NCBI RefSeq assembly: GCF_003950515.1 | Contig: NZ_NGJS01000002.1 | Coordinates: forward strand, 1 to 64,000 | Length of the DNA stretch: 64,000 nucleotides | Source: Vagococcus vulneris | GTDB lineage: Bacteria > Bacillota > Bacilli > Lactobacillales > Vagococcaceae | Reading direction: 5' to 3' | Shown: positions 1-7,945 of the stretch, in pieces | Layout: each line of letters starts with the position of its first letter | How positions within the stretch are numbered: the first letter of the stretch is position 1 | Notes under the pieces: model-generated | Databases searched by the model: none | Told to the model about the DNA's origin: nothing | The model's input: the letters and a program-made list of their open reading frames with translations, nothing else | Position numbers and translations under genes: made by a program

Positions 1-42
1 TTTCCATGTTGTGTGTGATAAACTTTGATTGTCCTTTTTCAT
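1..42 (-). CDS. tnpA: IS200/IS605-family transposase TnpA, N-terminal 14 codons
   Basis: Partial gene running off the left edge. The visible start reads MKKDNQSLSHTTWK on the minus strand, preceded by a strong ribosome site (AGGAGGT, 5 bases before the ATG). It matches the start of the decayed transposase at 2659-3132, where the Trp codon has become a stop. This copy is undamaged as far as it can be seen. The HUH and catalytic tyrosine parts lie outside the window. Confidence 0.7.
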   Translation of the reverse strand, partial: MKKDNQSLSHTTWK

Positions 43-186
43 AAGGGACCTCCTAAATGATTGATATTTCGTGGTCGGGAAACCAAATATATCTTATCAT
101 TTTAGGAGACTTTTTTTATACCACGCTGAAAGCTCTTCTGAACCACCCGCATAGCAGGTGGTTTTCAAAACATATAATAAAAAGTA
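43..186 (-). mobile_element. IS200/IS605-type element, tnpA-proximal end with hairpin
   Basis: This stretch is nearly identical to 3133-3268, which lies upstream of the second tnpA copy. Both contain a perfect 7-bp hairpin with a 9-base loop (here AACCACC at 141-147 and GGTGGTT at 157-163), as expected for the end that the HUH transposase recognises. Similarity stops just after CATATAA, which I take as the element end. The exact boundary is inferred from where the two copies diverge. Confidence 0.6.
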
Positions 187-236
187 CTAACTAAGCTAGT
201 TAGTACTCGATACTTCTTATCATTTAACTAATTATT

Positions 237-422
237 TTATTGCTCTACATATTCCATCATCGTGTCTTGATCCTCAACGCCCACATTTCCGCCATAATTT
301 CGTGTTACCAACGACACCGTTCCTTGATTATTATAAAATAAGTACATCTCATCCGCTGTATAATCCTCTGAGAAAGGAAAAGCAGACGTATGATAATTTT
401 CTTGAAGTTCGAGTTGTAACAT
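237..422 (-). CDS. Hypothetical 61-residue protein
   Basis: A short acidic protein with no motif I recognise. I start it at the ATG at 422 (MLQLELQENY), because AAGGTG lies 6 bases before it; a GTG three codons upstream would overlap the stop of the preceding lipoprotein gene. It follows the lipoprotein at 428-1312 by 5 bases, so the two are very likely co-transcribed. It has no signal peptide or membrane segment. A role linked to the lipoprotein is only inferred from position. Confidence 0.5.
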   Translation of the reverse strand: MLQLELQENYHTSAFPFSEDYTADEMYLFYNNQGTVSLVTRNYGGNVGVEDQDTMMEYVEQ

Positions 423-427
423 CGTAT

Positions 428-1312
428 TCACCTTAACCTTACGTTTTTTTGTTTAACTCTGGGACCGCTAAAAACAAGAATCTCTTTTGTCGGTATTTCG
501 ACAACCGTCACATGATATAAAGCTCCTGGTACAGCATCACCATTGTGGCTAACATCTACGCTTAAACCAAGTGAACCGTCAGTTGTGTTTCCAAGTGTTA
601 TCTGAACAGGCGTATTAACACCATTACTATAAAATGTTATGCCACTTTTTATTTGTGAATTAATACTATTTTTTGTAGCCTGATTCAACAATTTAGAGAT
701 ATCCACTCCGTGATTTTCCTGCATGTCTTTCGCTTTAGTATTATTTTTTTCTGCTTTTAAAAGGCCTTGATACCCGTTAGCAGCACCAATACTGCTTACT
801 ACATTTTTTATACCAAAATCAAATGTCTTTTTATTGGCTAAATATGTTGCATATAAGTCAATCTTTGACACTTTTTCGTTATTAAGACTTTCTTTTTTTA
901 TGATTAGGTCTTTAGGCAGCGATGTCGAATTTCTTGATACAGACTGTTGTAAAATTATAGATTCCTTGTCTAATTTAATTTTGTAATAAGTTGCAGCCAT
1001 CGATGTCCTCGCTGGAATATCACGAATAATTAATGAATCTCCATCAAAATAGTATTCTAAATCCAATGTATCTTCGTCTAAGTCTAACTTCGTACCGCTT
1101 TTTATTCCTTGTGCGGCTGAATGTATTAAAACAACACGTACTGCTTCAGGAAGAGCATCAAAATTGGTCGACTCTTTTTCTTTTTCCACATATGAAGAAG
1201 ACTGAATTGCAGATGTTTGATTTTCTTTATCATTCGACTGATTATTTTGAGGATTCTTTGTACTGCATCCAGATAAAATAAATACTAATAATATAAGAAT
1301 AATTTTTTTCAT
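428..1312 (-). CDS. Hypothetical lipoprotein
   Basis: A 294-residue secreted lipoprotein. The N terminus is a lysine-charged, hydrophobic signal peptide ending in a lipobox LSGC (Cys16). Next comes a Gln/Asn/Ser/Glu-rich linker to about residue 50, as is common for surface-displayed lipoproteins, then a globular part without recognised motifs. The gene is followed at 5 bases by a 61-residue hypothetical gene. It lies between an insertion-sequence end and small orphan genes, so it is probably accessory. Function unknown. Confidence 0.65.
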   Translation of the reverse strand: MKKIILILLVFILSGCSTKNPQNNQSNDKENQTSAIQSSSYVEKEKESTNFDALPEAVRVVLIHSAAQGIKSGTKLDLDEDTLDLEYYFDGDSLIIRDIPARTSMAATYYKIKLDKESIILQQSVSRNSTSLPKDLIIKKESLNNEKVSKIDLYATYLANKKTFDFGIKNVVSSIGAANGYQGLLKAEKNNTKAKDMQENHGVDISKLLNQATKNSINSQIKSGITFYSNGVNTPVQITLGNTTDGSLGLSVDVSHNGDAVPGALYHVTVVEIPTKEILVFSGPRVKQKNVRLR

Positions 1313-1486
1313 ACCCTACCAACTCTCCTTTTTACATTAATTATATACCTAGCTTAACATGTCAATATTTCTATGTTAAACACTTACCTTTCACCCTCAA
1401 CGACATATAAAAAGAAGGTCTTTTCCGTTTATTCAAACTTCCTTTCATCTTTTTAAACAGATTAAGTTAAAATTATTCAGTTAAAG

Positions 1487-1515
1487 TTGACTTACTCGTG
1501 CAATTACGAAATAAT
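1487..1515 (+). promoter_or_regulatory. Sigma-A-type promoter for the 67-residue gene
   Basis: TTGACT (1487-1492), a 17-base spacer and AATAAT (1510-1515), about 65 bases before the ATG at 1581. The -35 is close to consensus; the -10 is weaker. Confidence 0.5.
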
Positions 1516-1580
1516 GAAATGAGAAGTATTAAAAAGCTGGACACAATTTTCTAAATAAATTTAAAACGGAGGAATGCAAA

Positions 1581-1784
1581 ATGGCTTCTACACAAGTAAA
1601 AATGATGGAAACTTATGGTAATTTATCTGAATTAGAAAAGGAAATAAACAACTTTTTAAGTGAACAAAATGTCAGCGCTCAAAATATTTCAGTCAGTGTA
1701 ACAAATATTGACGATGAAGGACAAACTAAAATTTTAAGAACTGCCTGTATCTCCTATCTACCCGATACAATGAGCATTGTCTAA
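1581..1784 (+). CDS. Hypothetical 67-residue protein
   Basis: A small soluble protein with the ribosome site GGAGG 7 bases before the ATG. The middle contains a pattern of alternating hydrophobic residues (ISVSVTNIDDEGQ) suggesting a small alpha/beta fold. It is a single-gene unit, with its own promoter at 1487-1515 and a terminator at 1838-1887. I do not recognise the family. Confidence 0.55.
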   Translation: MASTQVKMMETYGNLSELEKEINNFLSEQNVSAQNISVSVTNIDDEGQTKILRTACISYLPDTMSIV

Positions 1785-1837
1785 ACTGGGCATCGCCTGT
1801 TATTTGATAACTAATTTTACTAGCAACAAAAAATAAT

Positions 1838-1887
1838 AATCTCGGTTAAACCACTGCTTGCTTTATAAGGGTTCAGCCGAGATTTTT
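1838..1887 (+). terminator. Rho-independent terminator of the 67-residue gene
   Basis: The inverted repeat AATCTCGGTTAAACC / GGGTTCAGCCGAGATT (one bulge) is followed by T6. Confidence 0.75.
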
Positions 1888-1949
1888 TCATAACCTTGAT
1901 TTTTTAGTTAGACATTAAAAATAAGAAATAAGAAAAAGGAGAAATTAAA

Positions 1950-2270
1950 ATGAGAGGGCTTTTCGGTATTTTAGCAGTTATTTTTTTATTAGGAAGTATC
2001 CCTAAATTTAAACCTGATACACCAGGTTATGATATCACAATTTTTTTTAGAAAAAATAAGAAAGAATATAATAATTTTGCTAATAAACTTCGAGGGACTT
2101 TTTCTTTAATTTCAGGAATATTATTTTTGATCTTATTTTTATCTTCATTTATTTTTAAGTATTCTAATAATGAAACAGTAGTTACCAGAACATTCTTTTT
2201 TGTATTATTTGTAGTAATCTTTTTAAATGTAATAGTCGAAATTGAATGGTATAAAAAACATAAAAAATAA
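1950..2270 (+). CDS. Hypothetical small membrane protein
   Basis: 106 residues with about three hydrophobic segments: residues 3-17, 50-68 and 80-98. The rest is Lys-rich and likely cytoplasmic, and the protein ends in KKHKK. The ribosome site AAAGGAG lies 7 bases before the ATG. The gene is very AT-rich and stands alone between a terminator and the IS256 remnant. I do not recognise the family. Confidence 0.5.
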   Translation: MRGLFGILAVIFLLGSIPKFKPDTPGYDITIFFRKNKKEYNNFANKLRGTFSLISGILFLILFLSSFIFKYSNNETVVTRTFFFVLFVVIFLNVIVEIEWYKKHKK

Positions 2271-2544
2271 CTTTAACCACCTAAGAGCGTATTAGTAATA
2301 ATCTTAACTTAATTTTAATGACTCTTTCTTGATAGCGTAAGAAATTTTATGTAAATAGAGATTTGGGTAAAAAAAATCCATTTCTGTAAAATTAAAGTCA
2401 CCATACAGAAATTTTATAAGAGGACTTTCTCATGACCAGTTTTACTATAGAAATTATGGAAACACTGATCAATAAAGGTGAGTTATTTCATCGTCAGTTA
2501 GAATTAGCAGCCTCTCTTGATTATGAATCAAAATCTCCAGTGTA

Positions 2545-3268
2545 AACTGAAGGTTTGTTCTTCGGCTGAAAGCCTCTATTGCCGGCCTGAGCCTAAAAGG
2601 CTCACTGAAAAAGTCTCCCTTATGCACCACATTCACTCGCTGATCCTAAAAGAATCTATTATTTCTTTTTATTTTTCTCTCCTATAAACGGATCTTGTTC
2701 TTCAAATAATGTCAGTTGATCTACTACATAATCTTCTTGAACTTGATTTTTCTTATGTATACTTCAATTTGTTTCCTATTTCATTCAACTGTATCAACGT
2801 AATAGCTTCGACACCAAAATTTTCTATTCCCATATCTATATTTTAAATTGGCATGTCTGTCAAAAATCATGAGACTACTTTTTTCTTTTAAGTAGCCTAT
2901 AAATCCTGAAACACTTAATTTCGGCAGGATGTTATAAAATATGAACATGTTCTTTACAAGCATTGGCTTCAATTATTTCTACTCCTTTTCTTTCACATAA
3001 TAACCTTAAAATTTCTCCAATACTTTGCTTGTATTTTCCATAAATAATTTGTCGTCTATGTTTAGGTGCGCAAACTAGATGATACTTAAATTTTCACGTT
3101 GTGTGTGAAAAACTTTGATTGTTCTTTTTCATAAGGAGCATCCTAAATGATTGGTATTTTGTAGTCGGGAAACCAAATATATTGTATCTTTTTAGGGACC
3201 TTTTTTACACAACGCTGAAAGCTCTTCTGAACCACCCGCATAGCAGGTGGTTTTCAAAACATATAAAA
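2545..3268 (-). mobile_element. IS200/IS605-family element (decayed)
   Basis: An element of about 720 bp holding a single-transposase pseudogene. The tnpA-proximal end (3133-3268) repeats the left-edge copy, including the perfect hairpin at 3230-3252. The tnpA-distal end (about 2545-2640) contains stem-loops such as GTGAGCC/GGCTCA. Size, single gene and subterminal hairpins fit the IS200 group. The distal boundary is approximate. Confidence 0.6.
2659..3132 (-). pseudogene. tnpA: IS200/IS605-family transposase TnpA, inactivated
   Basis: A full-length remnant of about 157 codons for a Y1 HUH transposase. Joined across lesions it shows KYHLVCAPKHRRQIIYGK, then EHVHIL with the HUH pair HxH, then SSLMIFDRHANLKYRYGN and FWCRSYYVDTV with the catalytic Tyr. 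It ends DQLTLFEEQDPF. Lesions are a Trp-to-TGA stop at codon 13, a frameshift just after HVHIL, a stop after YYVDTVE and a further frameshift near the C terminus. It cannot make active transposase. Confidence 0.8.
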
Positions 3269-3272
3269 AAAT

Positions 3273-3315
3273 ATGACCGTGAATAATTCTCAAAATAAGA
3301 ATTATTCACGGTCAT
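3273..3315. repeat. Perfect 18-bp inverted repeat (terminator-like)
   Basis: The arms at 3273-3290 and 3298-3315 are perfectly complementary around a 7-base loop. A run of A's on the left makes it terminator-like on the minus strand. It lies exactly between the IS200-type end and the IS256 remnant, with no gene of its own beside it. Confidence 0.7.
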
Positions 3316-3485
3316 TCAAAACGAAGTATGGAAAATTAAACTGGGATATTCCTAAAAATAGAAATGGTCAAGTTTTCTCAACAGACTTGACCTGTCTACA
3401 AAAGAAGCAACGATACTCTTGAAACAACTATTATTCAGCTATCTCAAAAAATAATCACTGTATCTGAAGATGTTTATCATCTTTC

Positions 3486-3568
3486 AGGAATACTGTTTTA
3501 TCAACGTTCCTAGCTTTTATTATTAGACTATCCACCGATCCTTCCATTAGATTTTTTAGTAATCAATG
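3486..3568. repeat. Decayed direct copy of the sufB 3' end and terminator
   Basis: Roughly 80% identical by eye to 17579-17658. The shared block includes the stem TTTTATCAACGTTCCTAGC, the TTATTA/TTATCA spacer, AGACTATCC and the CCTTCCAT that encodes the end of SufB. Reading frame is lost here. Both copies are in the same orientation and lie about 14.1 kb apart. From 3569 to 3754 I see only AT-rich sequence. Confidence 0.7.
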
Positions 3569-3754
3569 GATAGTAATAGGCTTTAAATCAATACTTATTC
3601 ATTTTATTTTTATTAATCAGAATGAATAGTATTCAACTAAATTAAACTTAATGGCATTTATTTAGTTTGGCATTAACTTTTTGAGGAGCTATTTCAGAAA
3701 TAAATAAATTTATTAATAATTTATCATTATTTTTTATATTTCTAACTTAATTCA

Positions 3755-3790
3755 CAAAAAAACTAGTCTATAAACGACTGACTAGCTTTT
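3755..3790 (-). terminator. Terminator of the mcrBC operon
   Basis: On the minus strand a CTAGTC/GACTAG hairpin with an 11-base loop is followed by a run of seven T's, 15 bases after the mcrC stop. Confidence 0.65.
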
Positions 3791-3804
3791 ATCTATCTCT
3801 ATAT

Positions 3805-5124
3805 TCAAAATAATTTCTGTGCAATAACTTTTCTTTTTAACTCAGCTAAACTCATCTCCATATTAGCTACATCTACAAAGTGTATATTAACTTTTGTTCC
3901 ATCTCCAGAATCAAATTCAATTTTTTTAATATCTTTTACATCATCACTCTTCGGATATAAAAGCCATATTTCACGGGCTTTATATTTTTTTGAGTAAGAG
4001 TACATTTGGTACATGTCACTTTGAGATATTCCATAATTATTGTTCTCATTATTAATAAGTCTTTTCCATTTGGTATCCATAACGATGCAATGTTCTCCTG
4101 ATGTACAAATAATATCTGGTTTCAAAGTAAATTTCTTACTCGGTTCTACAAAAAGATGCCTACTCTTTCCTTGAAGAAGTATTTCCCATCCATCCGGACT
4201 AAATTCTTTTATCATATGCTTTGCAACATAACTTTCATATATTCTTTCCATAGGAAAAAGTAACGCTCTCGAAGAACTTTTTCCTGAAAATGTGGTAAAA
4301 GATTTATCTAATAAAAACACTTTTGACCATTGCAATATGATTTCGTAATCACGCATATTTCTATCATTTTTTATTTTAGATATATCTGAAATATAATTCA
4401 TAGAGGGTTTCACTATCTCAAAATGTGTTAACAAATGATTTATAGCTCTTGTATTTTGGGCACTTCTTGTGATTTTCTGTAATTTTATTAAAGTGGATTT
4501 AATCAACCTATTCTCAACTCTATTTGGGTTATAATCCTCATATGAAATAAAGAATCTTTCTTTATGACATAAGTTTTTCTTCAAATGTTGATTTGTTAAA
4601 AGTTTACCTTTAAAGAATCTTAAATTATCTTCTTGTCCCACATACTCAGATTTTATACCTCTTTTTACTAGCAATTGAACTTCTTGAATATACATATTAA
4701 TAAAAATTTCATACAGATTCATTTTATCTATATTTAAATCTGCAGTGTTAAAAACTTTGATTGGAAAATCTTTCATGCTTTTTAACATTTTCAGAAATAT
4801 TTCTTTGGTTTCTTTATTCGAAACATCTTCTTCACCATCAAAACTGATCTTTGGTAATACCTGAATCTGAAACCCGCTACTTAACTGAATAACACCTACA
4901 TAGTTTTTTATCACTACAATATTTCCAACATTTCTCTTAAAAGAAATGCACATAAAATTAAGTGCATCAGAATTTTCATCATCTCCAGCAAACTCATGTA
5001 TAAATTCAATAAGCTCATCAAAAATCTTTTCATTCAGATACTTATGCTTTACATCACTCTTATATTCACGATTGCAAGTAATAACGTCAAATTCTCTAAC
5101 TTCTAAAAGTCTATTCATAGTCAA
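3805..5124 (-). CDS. mcrC: McrC, nuclease subunit of type IV restriction enzyme McrBC
   Basis: 439 residues. McrC joins the McrB AAA+ motor and cuts DNA with modified cytosines. A PD-(D/E)xK nuclease centre is visible: Asp337 in LKPDIIC, and Asp350 and Lys352 in VMDTKWK. The N-terminal half is the McrC adaptor region that stimulates McrB. The gene starts 8 bases after mcrB stops, in one operon, and ends at the terminator at 3755-3790. The reading frame is intact. Whether the system works depends on the split mcrB upstream. It is AT-rich compared with the suf genes. Confidence 0.85.
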   Translation of the reverse strand: MTMNRLLEVREFDVITCNREYKSDVKHKYLNEKIFDELIEFIHEFAGDDENSDALNFMCISFKRNVGNIVVIKNYVGVIQLSSGFQIQVLPKISFDGEEDVSNKETKEIFLKMLKSMKDFPIKVFNTADLNIDKMNLYEIFINMYIQEVQLLVKRGIKSEYVGQEDNLRFFKGKLLTNQHLKKNLCHKERFFISYEDYNPNRVENRLIKSTLIKLQKITRSAQNTRAINHLLTHFEIVKPSMNYISDISKIKNDRNMRDYEIILQWSKVFLLDKSFTTFSGKSSSRALLFPMERIYESYVAKHMIKEFSPDGWEILLQGKSRHLFVEPSKKFTLKPDIICTSGEHCIVMDTKWKRLINNENNNYGISQSDMYQMYSYSKKYKAREIWLLYPKSDDVKDIKKIEFDSGDGTKVNIHFVDVANMEMSLAELKRKVIAQKLF

Positions 5125-5132
5125 TTACTCAC

Positions 5133-7106
5133 TTAAATTATTTCTTTGTAGCTTTCAATATTAGAGAAAGCCTCATCGTTGATTTGATATTTTTTTTCAG
5201 GAAGATCTATCATATCAATTGCATCACCTTTAAAAACTTCTTTAATTTTCAAAGCCTCTTCAATAACAAACTTATATTTAGTCTCAGTTTTCCCATTATC
5301 ACCAAGTACTAACTGAATTTTTTCGTAGTCTTCATAAAAATATTCCTGTAATAATGGTATTACTGATTCTCTAAAGATTGATTCTAATGTTTCTAAATTA
5401 GGATTAGTCTTTAATTTAGTAAAAAAAGCATGGCCAATAGTATGCTCACGATCATATAAATACGCTATTCTTTCATTAATCTTTTCAAGCATTAATGCAA
5501 CATCTAGTGTGTCTACTTTATCTGCTCCAATTTGACGAAGTACTTCAGCATCAGGCATCATTTCAACGAATCTAAATCTTCTACGAAGGGCTGTGTCCAT
5601 TAAAGAAATTGATCTATCAGCAGTATTCATTGTTCCTAGAATATAGACATTTGATGGTATACTAAAATGCGTACCTGAATAAGGTAATATAGCTGATGTT
5701 TCTTCAACCATATTCATTCTTCTTGTATCCTCAATTAAGGTTATTAACTCACCAAATATTTTAGATATATTTCCTCTATTAATTTCATCTATTACAAATA
5801 CATATGGGGCCTTGTTTTCCTCAACAGAAATATTAGATTTATCCTCAATCAACGATAATATATTATCAACCGATATTCGTTTTAATGGATAAACTGTATT
5901 TCTATCTAGTTTTACTCCATCATTTAAATCAGTAACATTTATATTTCCATCTTTCAATAACCACTTGACTTTTCTATATCTGGGCCAATTTTCGTTACTA
6001 GAATCATACTCATAATCACCACTAATAATTCCTATTCCGTCTATAATAGTATTACTCTTTTGAGTAACTACAATATCTCCAATTCCCATCTCATCTTGAA
6101 AATTTAAAAGAATTCTTCTTGAATTTTCAGTTAATCTCTCAGTTTCAAAATCAATAACTTCAGGATAATCTTTCCATCCAATGCGTACAGTTCCCTGTTC
6201 AAAACACTCTTTCTTTAAATCTGAAATTCCTGTGCCATCAAGTAAAACACACCATACTTTATTTTTAGCAGTATCAGTAATATCATTGCCATCATCTTTA
6301 ATTTTTTTATTTGAAGCTTCATTACAAAATGTTTTAAATAAACCCGGTTCAATTTTATATCCGATATCATTATTATTCGTATCAACTACTGGTTTTATTC
6401 CTTCAATAAATTCTTCATATCCATAAGACTGATGAAAAGTTGTGAAAGCAATTCTACCATTTTCCATAAGTTCTTTATATCTACTCATAATCTTTTCATA
6501 ATTATCTTCTTTGACTTCCTCAAGTGTTTTTCCATCACATATTGAAACAGCATATATTGCAGTATTGTATGTTTTCCCTGTCCCTGGAGGACCATATAAA
6601 ATAGTATTTAAACCAATATTATTTTCAGTCATATTTTCTTCCTCTTTTGAATTTATTTTTATTCCTTTTAAATTTAAAATATGCTCATAAAACGGGATCA
6701 GTAATTTCGCTGATTCAATAGAATCTTCAAGAATATTACTCATTCTTGAATTTACATACGGCCCTTTTATATTTTTAACTGTTTTTAATTTCTTAATTGA
6801 ATTATTTGCTATTTCTTTCTTTACATTGTCTTTGTCATCAGAAAAACTACGTGATTCATTATTAGTTTTCATATATGCTTGGTAGAATATTCCTGAACTT
6901 TCACTAAGGGGTATTTCTACGATTTTGTTATGAATTTCATAATCTTCATCTTCCGCCTCAGTATCTTTTAATTCAACCCTGAACGATAGAGTCACAGGCC
7001 CCGCTTGATCGTGTTCTGGATGTACATTTATGGACAGTGATAAACTATGTGGTAGATTCAAAGCATCTTTTCTTTTAAACTCAATCCAAAAAATATGAAT
7101 ATCCAT
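5133..7106 (-). CDS. mcrB: McrB, AAA+ GTPase subunit of McrBC (main part, frameshifted)
   Basis: 657 residues. McrB binds modified DNA and translocates using GTP. Walker A is YGPPGTGKTY (171-180), Walker B VFVIDEINRGN (436-446), then GTMNTADRS (491-499) and ALRRRF (506-511). Residues 284-390, between Walker A and B, form an extra domain (KVWCVLLDGTG, VRIGWKDY, GDIVV) resembling EVE/PUA-like modified-base readers. The first 70 residues (FWIEFKRKDA, LSLSINVHPE) continue an MrcB-type N-terminal domain that begins in the gene fragment at 7081-7344. The frame is broken at a run of six A/T pairs at 7088-7093, so this start is artificial or internal. Confidence 0.8.
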   Translation of the reverse strand: MDIHIFWIEFKRKDALNLPHSLSLSINVHPEHDQAGPVTLSFRVELKDTEAEDEDYEIHNKIVEIPLSESSGIFYQAYMKTNNESRSFSDDKDNVKKEIANNSIKKLKTVKNIKGPYVNSRMSNILEDSIESAKLLIPFYEHILNLKGIKINSKEEENMTENNIGLNTILYGPPGTGKTYNTAIYAVSICDGKTLEEVKEDNYEKIMSRYKELMENGRIAFTTFHQSYGYEEFIEGIKPVVDTNNNDIGYKIEPGLFKTFCNEASNKKIKDDGNDITDTAKNKVWCVLLDGTGISDLKKECFEQGTVRIGWKDYPEVIDFETERLTENSRRILLNFQDEMGIGDIVVTQKSNTIIDGIGIISGDYEYDSSNENWPRYRKVKWLLKDGNINVTDLNDGVKLDRNTVYPLKRISVDNILSLIEDKSNISVEENKAPYVFVIDEINRGNISKIFGELITLIEDTRRMNMVEETSAILPYSGTHFSIPSNVYILGTMNTADRSISLMDTALRRRFRFVEMMPDAEVLRQIGADKVDTLDVALMLEKINERIAYLYDREHTIGHAFFTKLKTNPNLETLESIFRESVIPLLQEYFYEDYEKIQLVLGDNGKTETKYKFVIEEALKIKEVFKGDAIDMIDLPEKKYQINDEAFSNIESYKEII

Positions 7107-7344
7107 TTTGTCCTTGATTTATCCAGTTTGTACATCTTCCAGCTTCAAAGTCTGGTAAAGAATTTTCAATTAAATTTCCTAGTTTAATAAATTCTTGTCT
7201 TGCTTCTTTTCCTAAATCTCTAAATTTCTCCATTTTAGCTTTTTCAGGTCCTGCTTTTTCAGGATCTATATATTTTTCTCCAGAATAAGCTTCTAAATAC
7301 TTTACAATAGTTTCTATATTTATCTCGTTACTTCTCAAGTCCAC
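7081..7344 (-). pseudogene. mcrB: McrB N-terminal fragment, cut off by a 1-bp frameshift
   Basis: 87 residues ending RCTNWINQGQNGYSYFLD. It overlaps the McrB reading frame by 26 bases. Removing one base from the T6 run (plus-strand A6, 7088-7093) gives NGYSYFWIEFKRKD, a smooth continuation of the MrcB N-terminal DNA-reading domain into the AAA+ part. The joined protein would be about 735 residues. The true mcrB start is therefore most likely the ATG at 7344, preceded by AGGAGG. Interpretations are inactivation, phase variation at the homopolymer, ribosomal slippage, or a sequencing error. Confidence 0.75.
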
Positions 7345-7704
7345 ATCCTCCTAAATTATATTATTAACATTCCCTGATATCTGTGTTTATTCTACTTTTT
7401 TCTCATTCTATAAAATAACCAATACTAATTAATTATATGATTACAAATGATAATTTTCAATTTAATCTACAATCTGGAATTTTTTAATTGACTTAACTCT
7501 TATACGAAATGAGTTTATGAAATCAATTATTCATAATGAAATTGGATGGAATATCAATACTTGGTATTTCCTTATTTTTTTCTATTACAGCTGATTATCT
7601 TCTAGTCTTGAATATCTGATACTTGATTGAATCTTAAACATGTATCATCATCTAAAATTTAGTATTAATCATATTACCTATATCCTTTTAAAGTTTGTTT
7701 CAAT
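7345..7704. other. AT-rich gap upstream of mcrB with no gene
   Basis: About 360 bases with no supported coding region on either strand. The part next to mcrB must hold its promoter, but I cannot single out one -35/-10 pair in sequence this AT-rich. The gap ends at the hairpin at 7705-7745. Confidence 0.4.
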
Positions 7705-7745
7705 ACAAAACCTCCAAATAATAGGCAATTATTTGGAGGTTTTGT
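7705..7745. terminator. Perfect 18-bp hairpin, bidirectional terminator
   Basis: ACAAAACCTCCAAATAAT (7705-7722) and its exact complement (7728-7745) are separated by five bases. A's and T's flank both arms. On the minus strand it closes the sugar operon; there is no plus-strand gene before it. Confidence 0.75.
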
Positions 7746-7796
7746 AATTATAAATTTCTATTTATATTAGTATTGCCATGCTTTTGTTAATATTTC

Positions 7797-7945
7797 CTAC
7801 TTCTCTCTAGTTGCGTCAAGAACATTTAGAGAATTTGATACTTCTGGAATTCCTACATTCCACCAACCACCATAACCATCAGTCATTGTTTTTGGAAGTA
7901 CTTTGATATCAAATAAAGTGCTAACTTCTTGTTTTATGGAACCAT
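7797..7945 (-). pseudogene. iolD: C-terminal remnant of IolD
   Basis: Minus-strand frame ending at 7797 reads [20 protein letters not shown] then [17 protein letters not shown]. This resembles the extreme C terminus of IolD, the thiamine-diphosphate enzyme of inositol breakdown (a WWxVGxxEVS-type ending). About 50 residues remain. The frame begins inside the iolA-like remnant next door, sharing bases with its MMVP codons, which suggests a deletion that fused the two genes. Confidence 0.5.

Larger units (their letters stand above)
2433..3485 (+). pseudogene. Decayed IS256-family transposase, interrupted by an IS200-type element
   Basis: Two separated fragments read as parts of one mutator-type (IS256 family) transposase. 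At 2433-2545 a reading begins MTSFTIEIMETLINKG, the usual N terminus of enterococcal IS256-like transposases. At 3318-3410 a fragment reads FKTKYGKLNWDIPKNRNGQV, matching the family segment KYGxLxxxIPRDRNG. After a frameshift, about 3420-3480 reads ETTIIQLSQK, matching the ETTIIQLYxKG segment. The gap is occupied by an IS200-type element. The DDE catalytic part is gone. Assignment rests on remembered family motifs. Confidence 0.55.

Noticed and set aside
429-444. The 16-mer AACGTAAGGTTAAGGT (minus strand) occurs exactly here and at 47829-47844, suggesting a shared operator.
   Set aside because: Here it is the last codons of the lipoprotein gene plus a ribosome site; by chance alone about one such exact 16-mer pair is expected in 64 kb of AT-rich DNA.
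2780-2972. A 63-residue open frame as a novel gene.
   Set aside because: It is the C-terminal half of the IS200-type transposase shifted in frame, not a separate protein.
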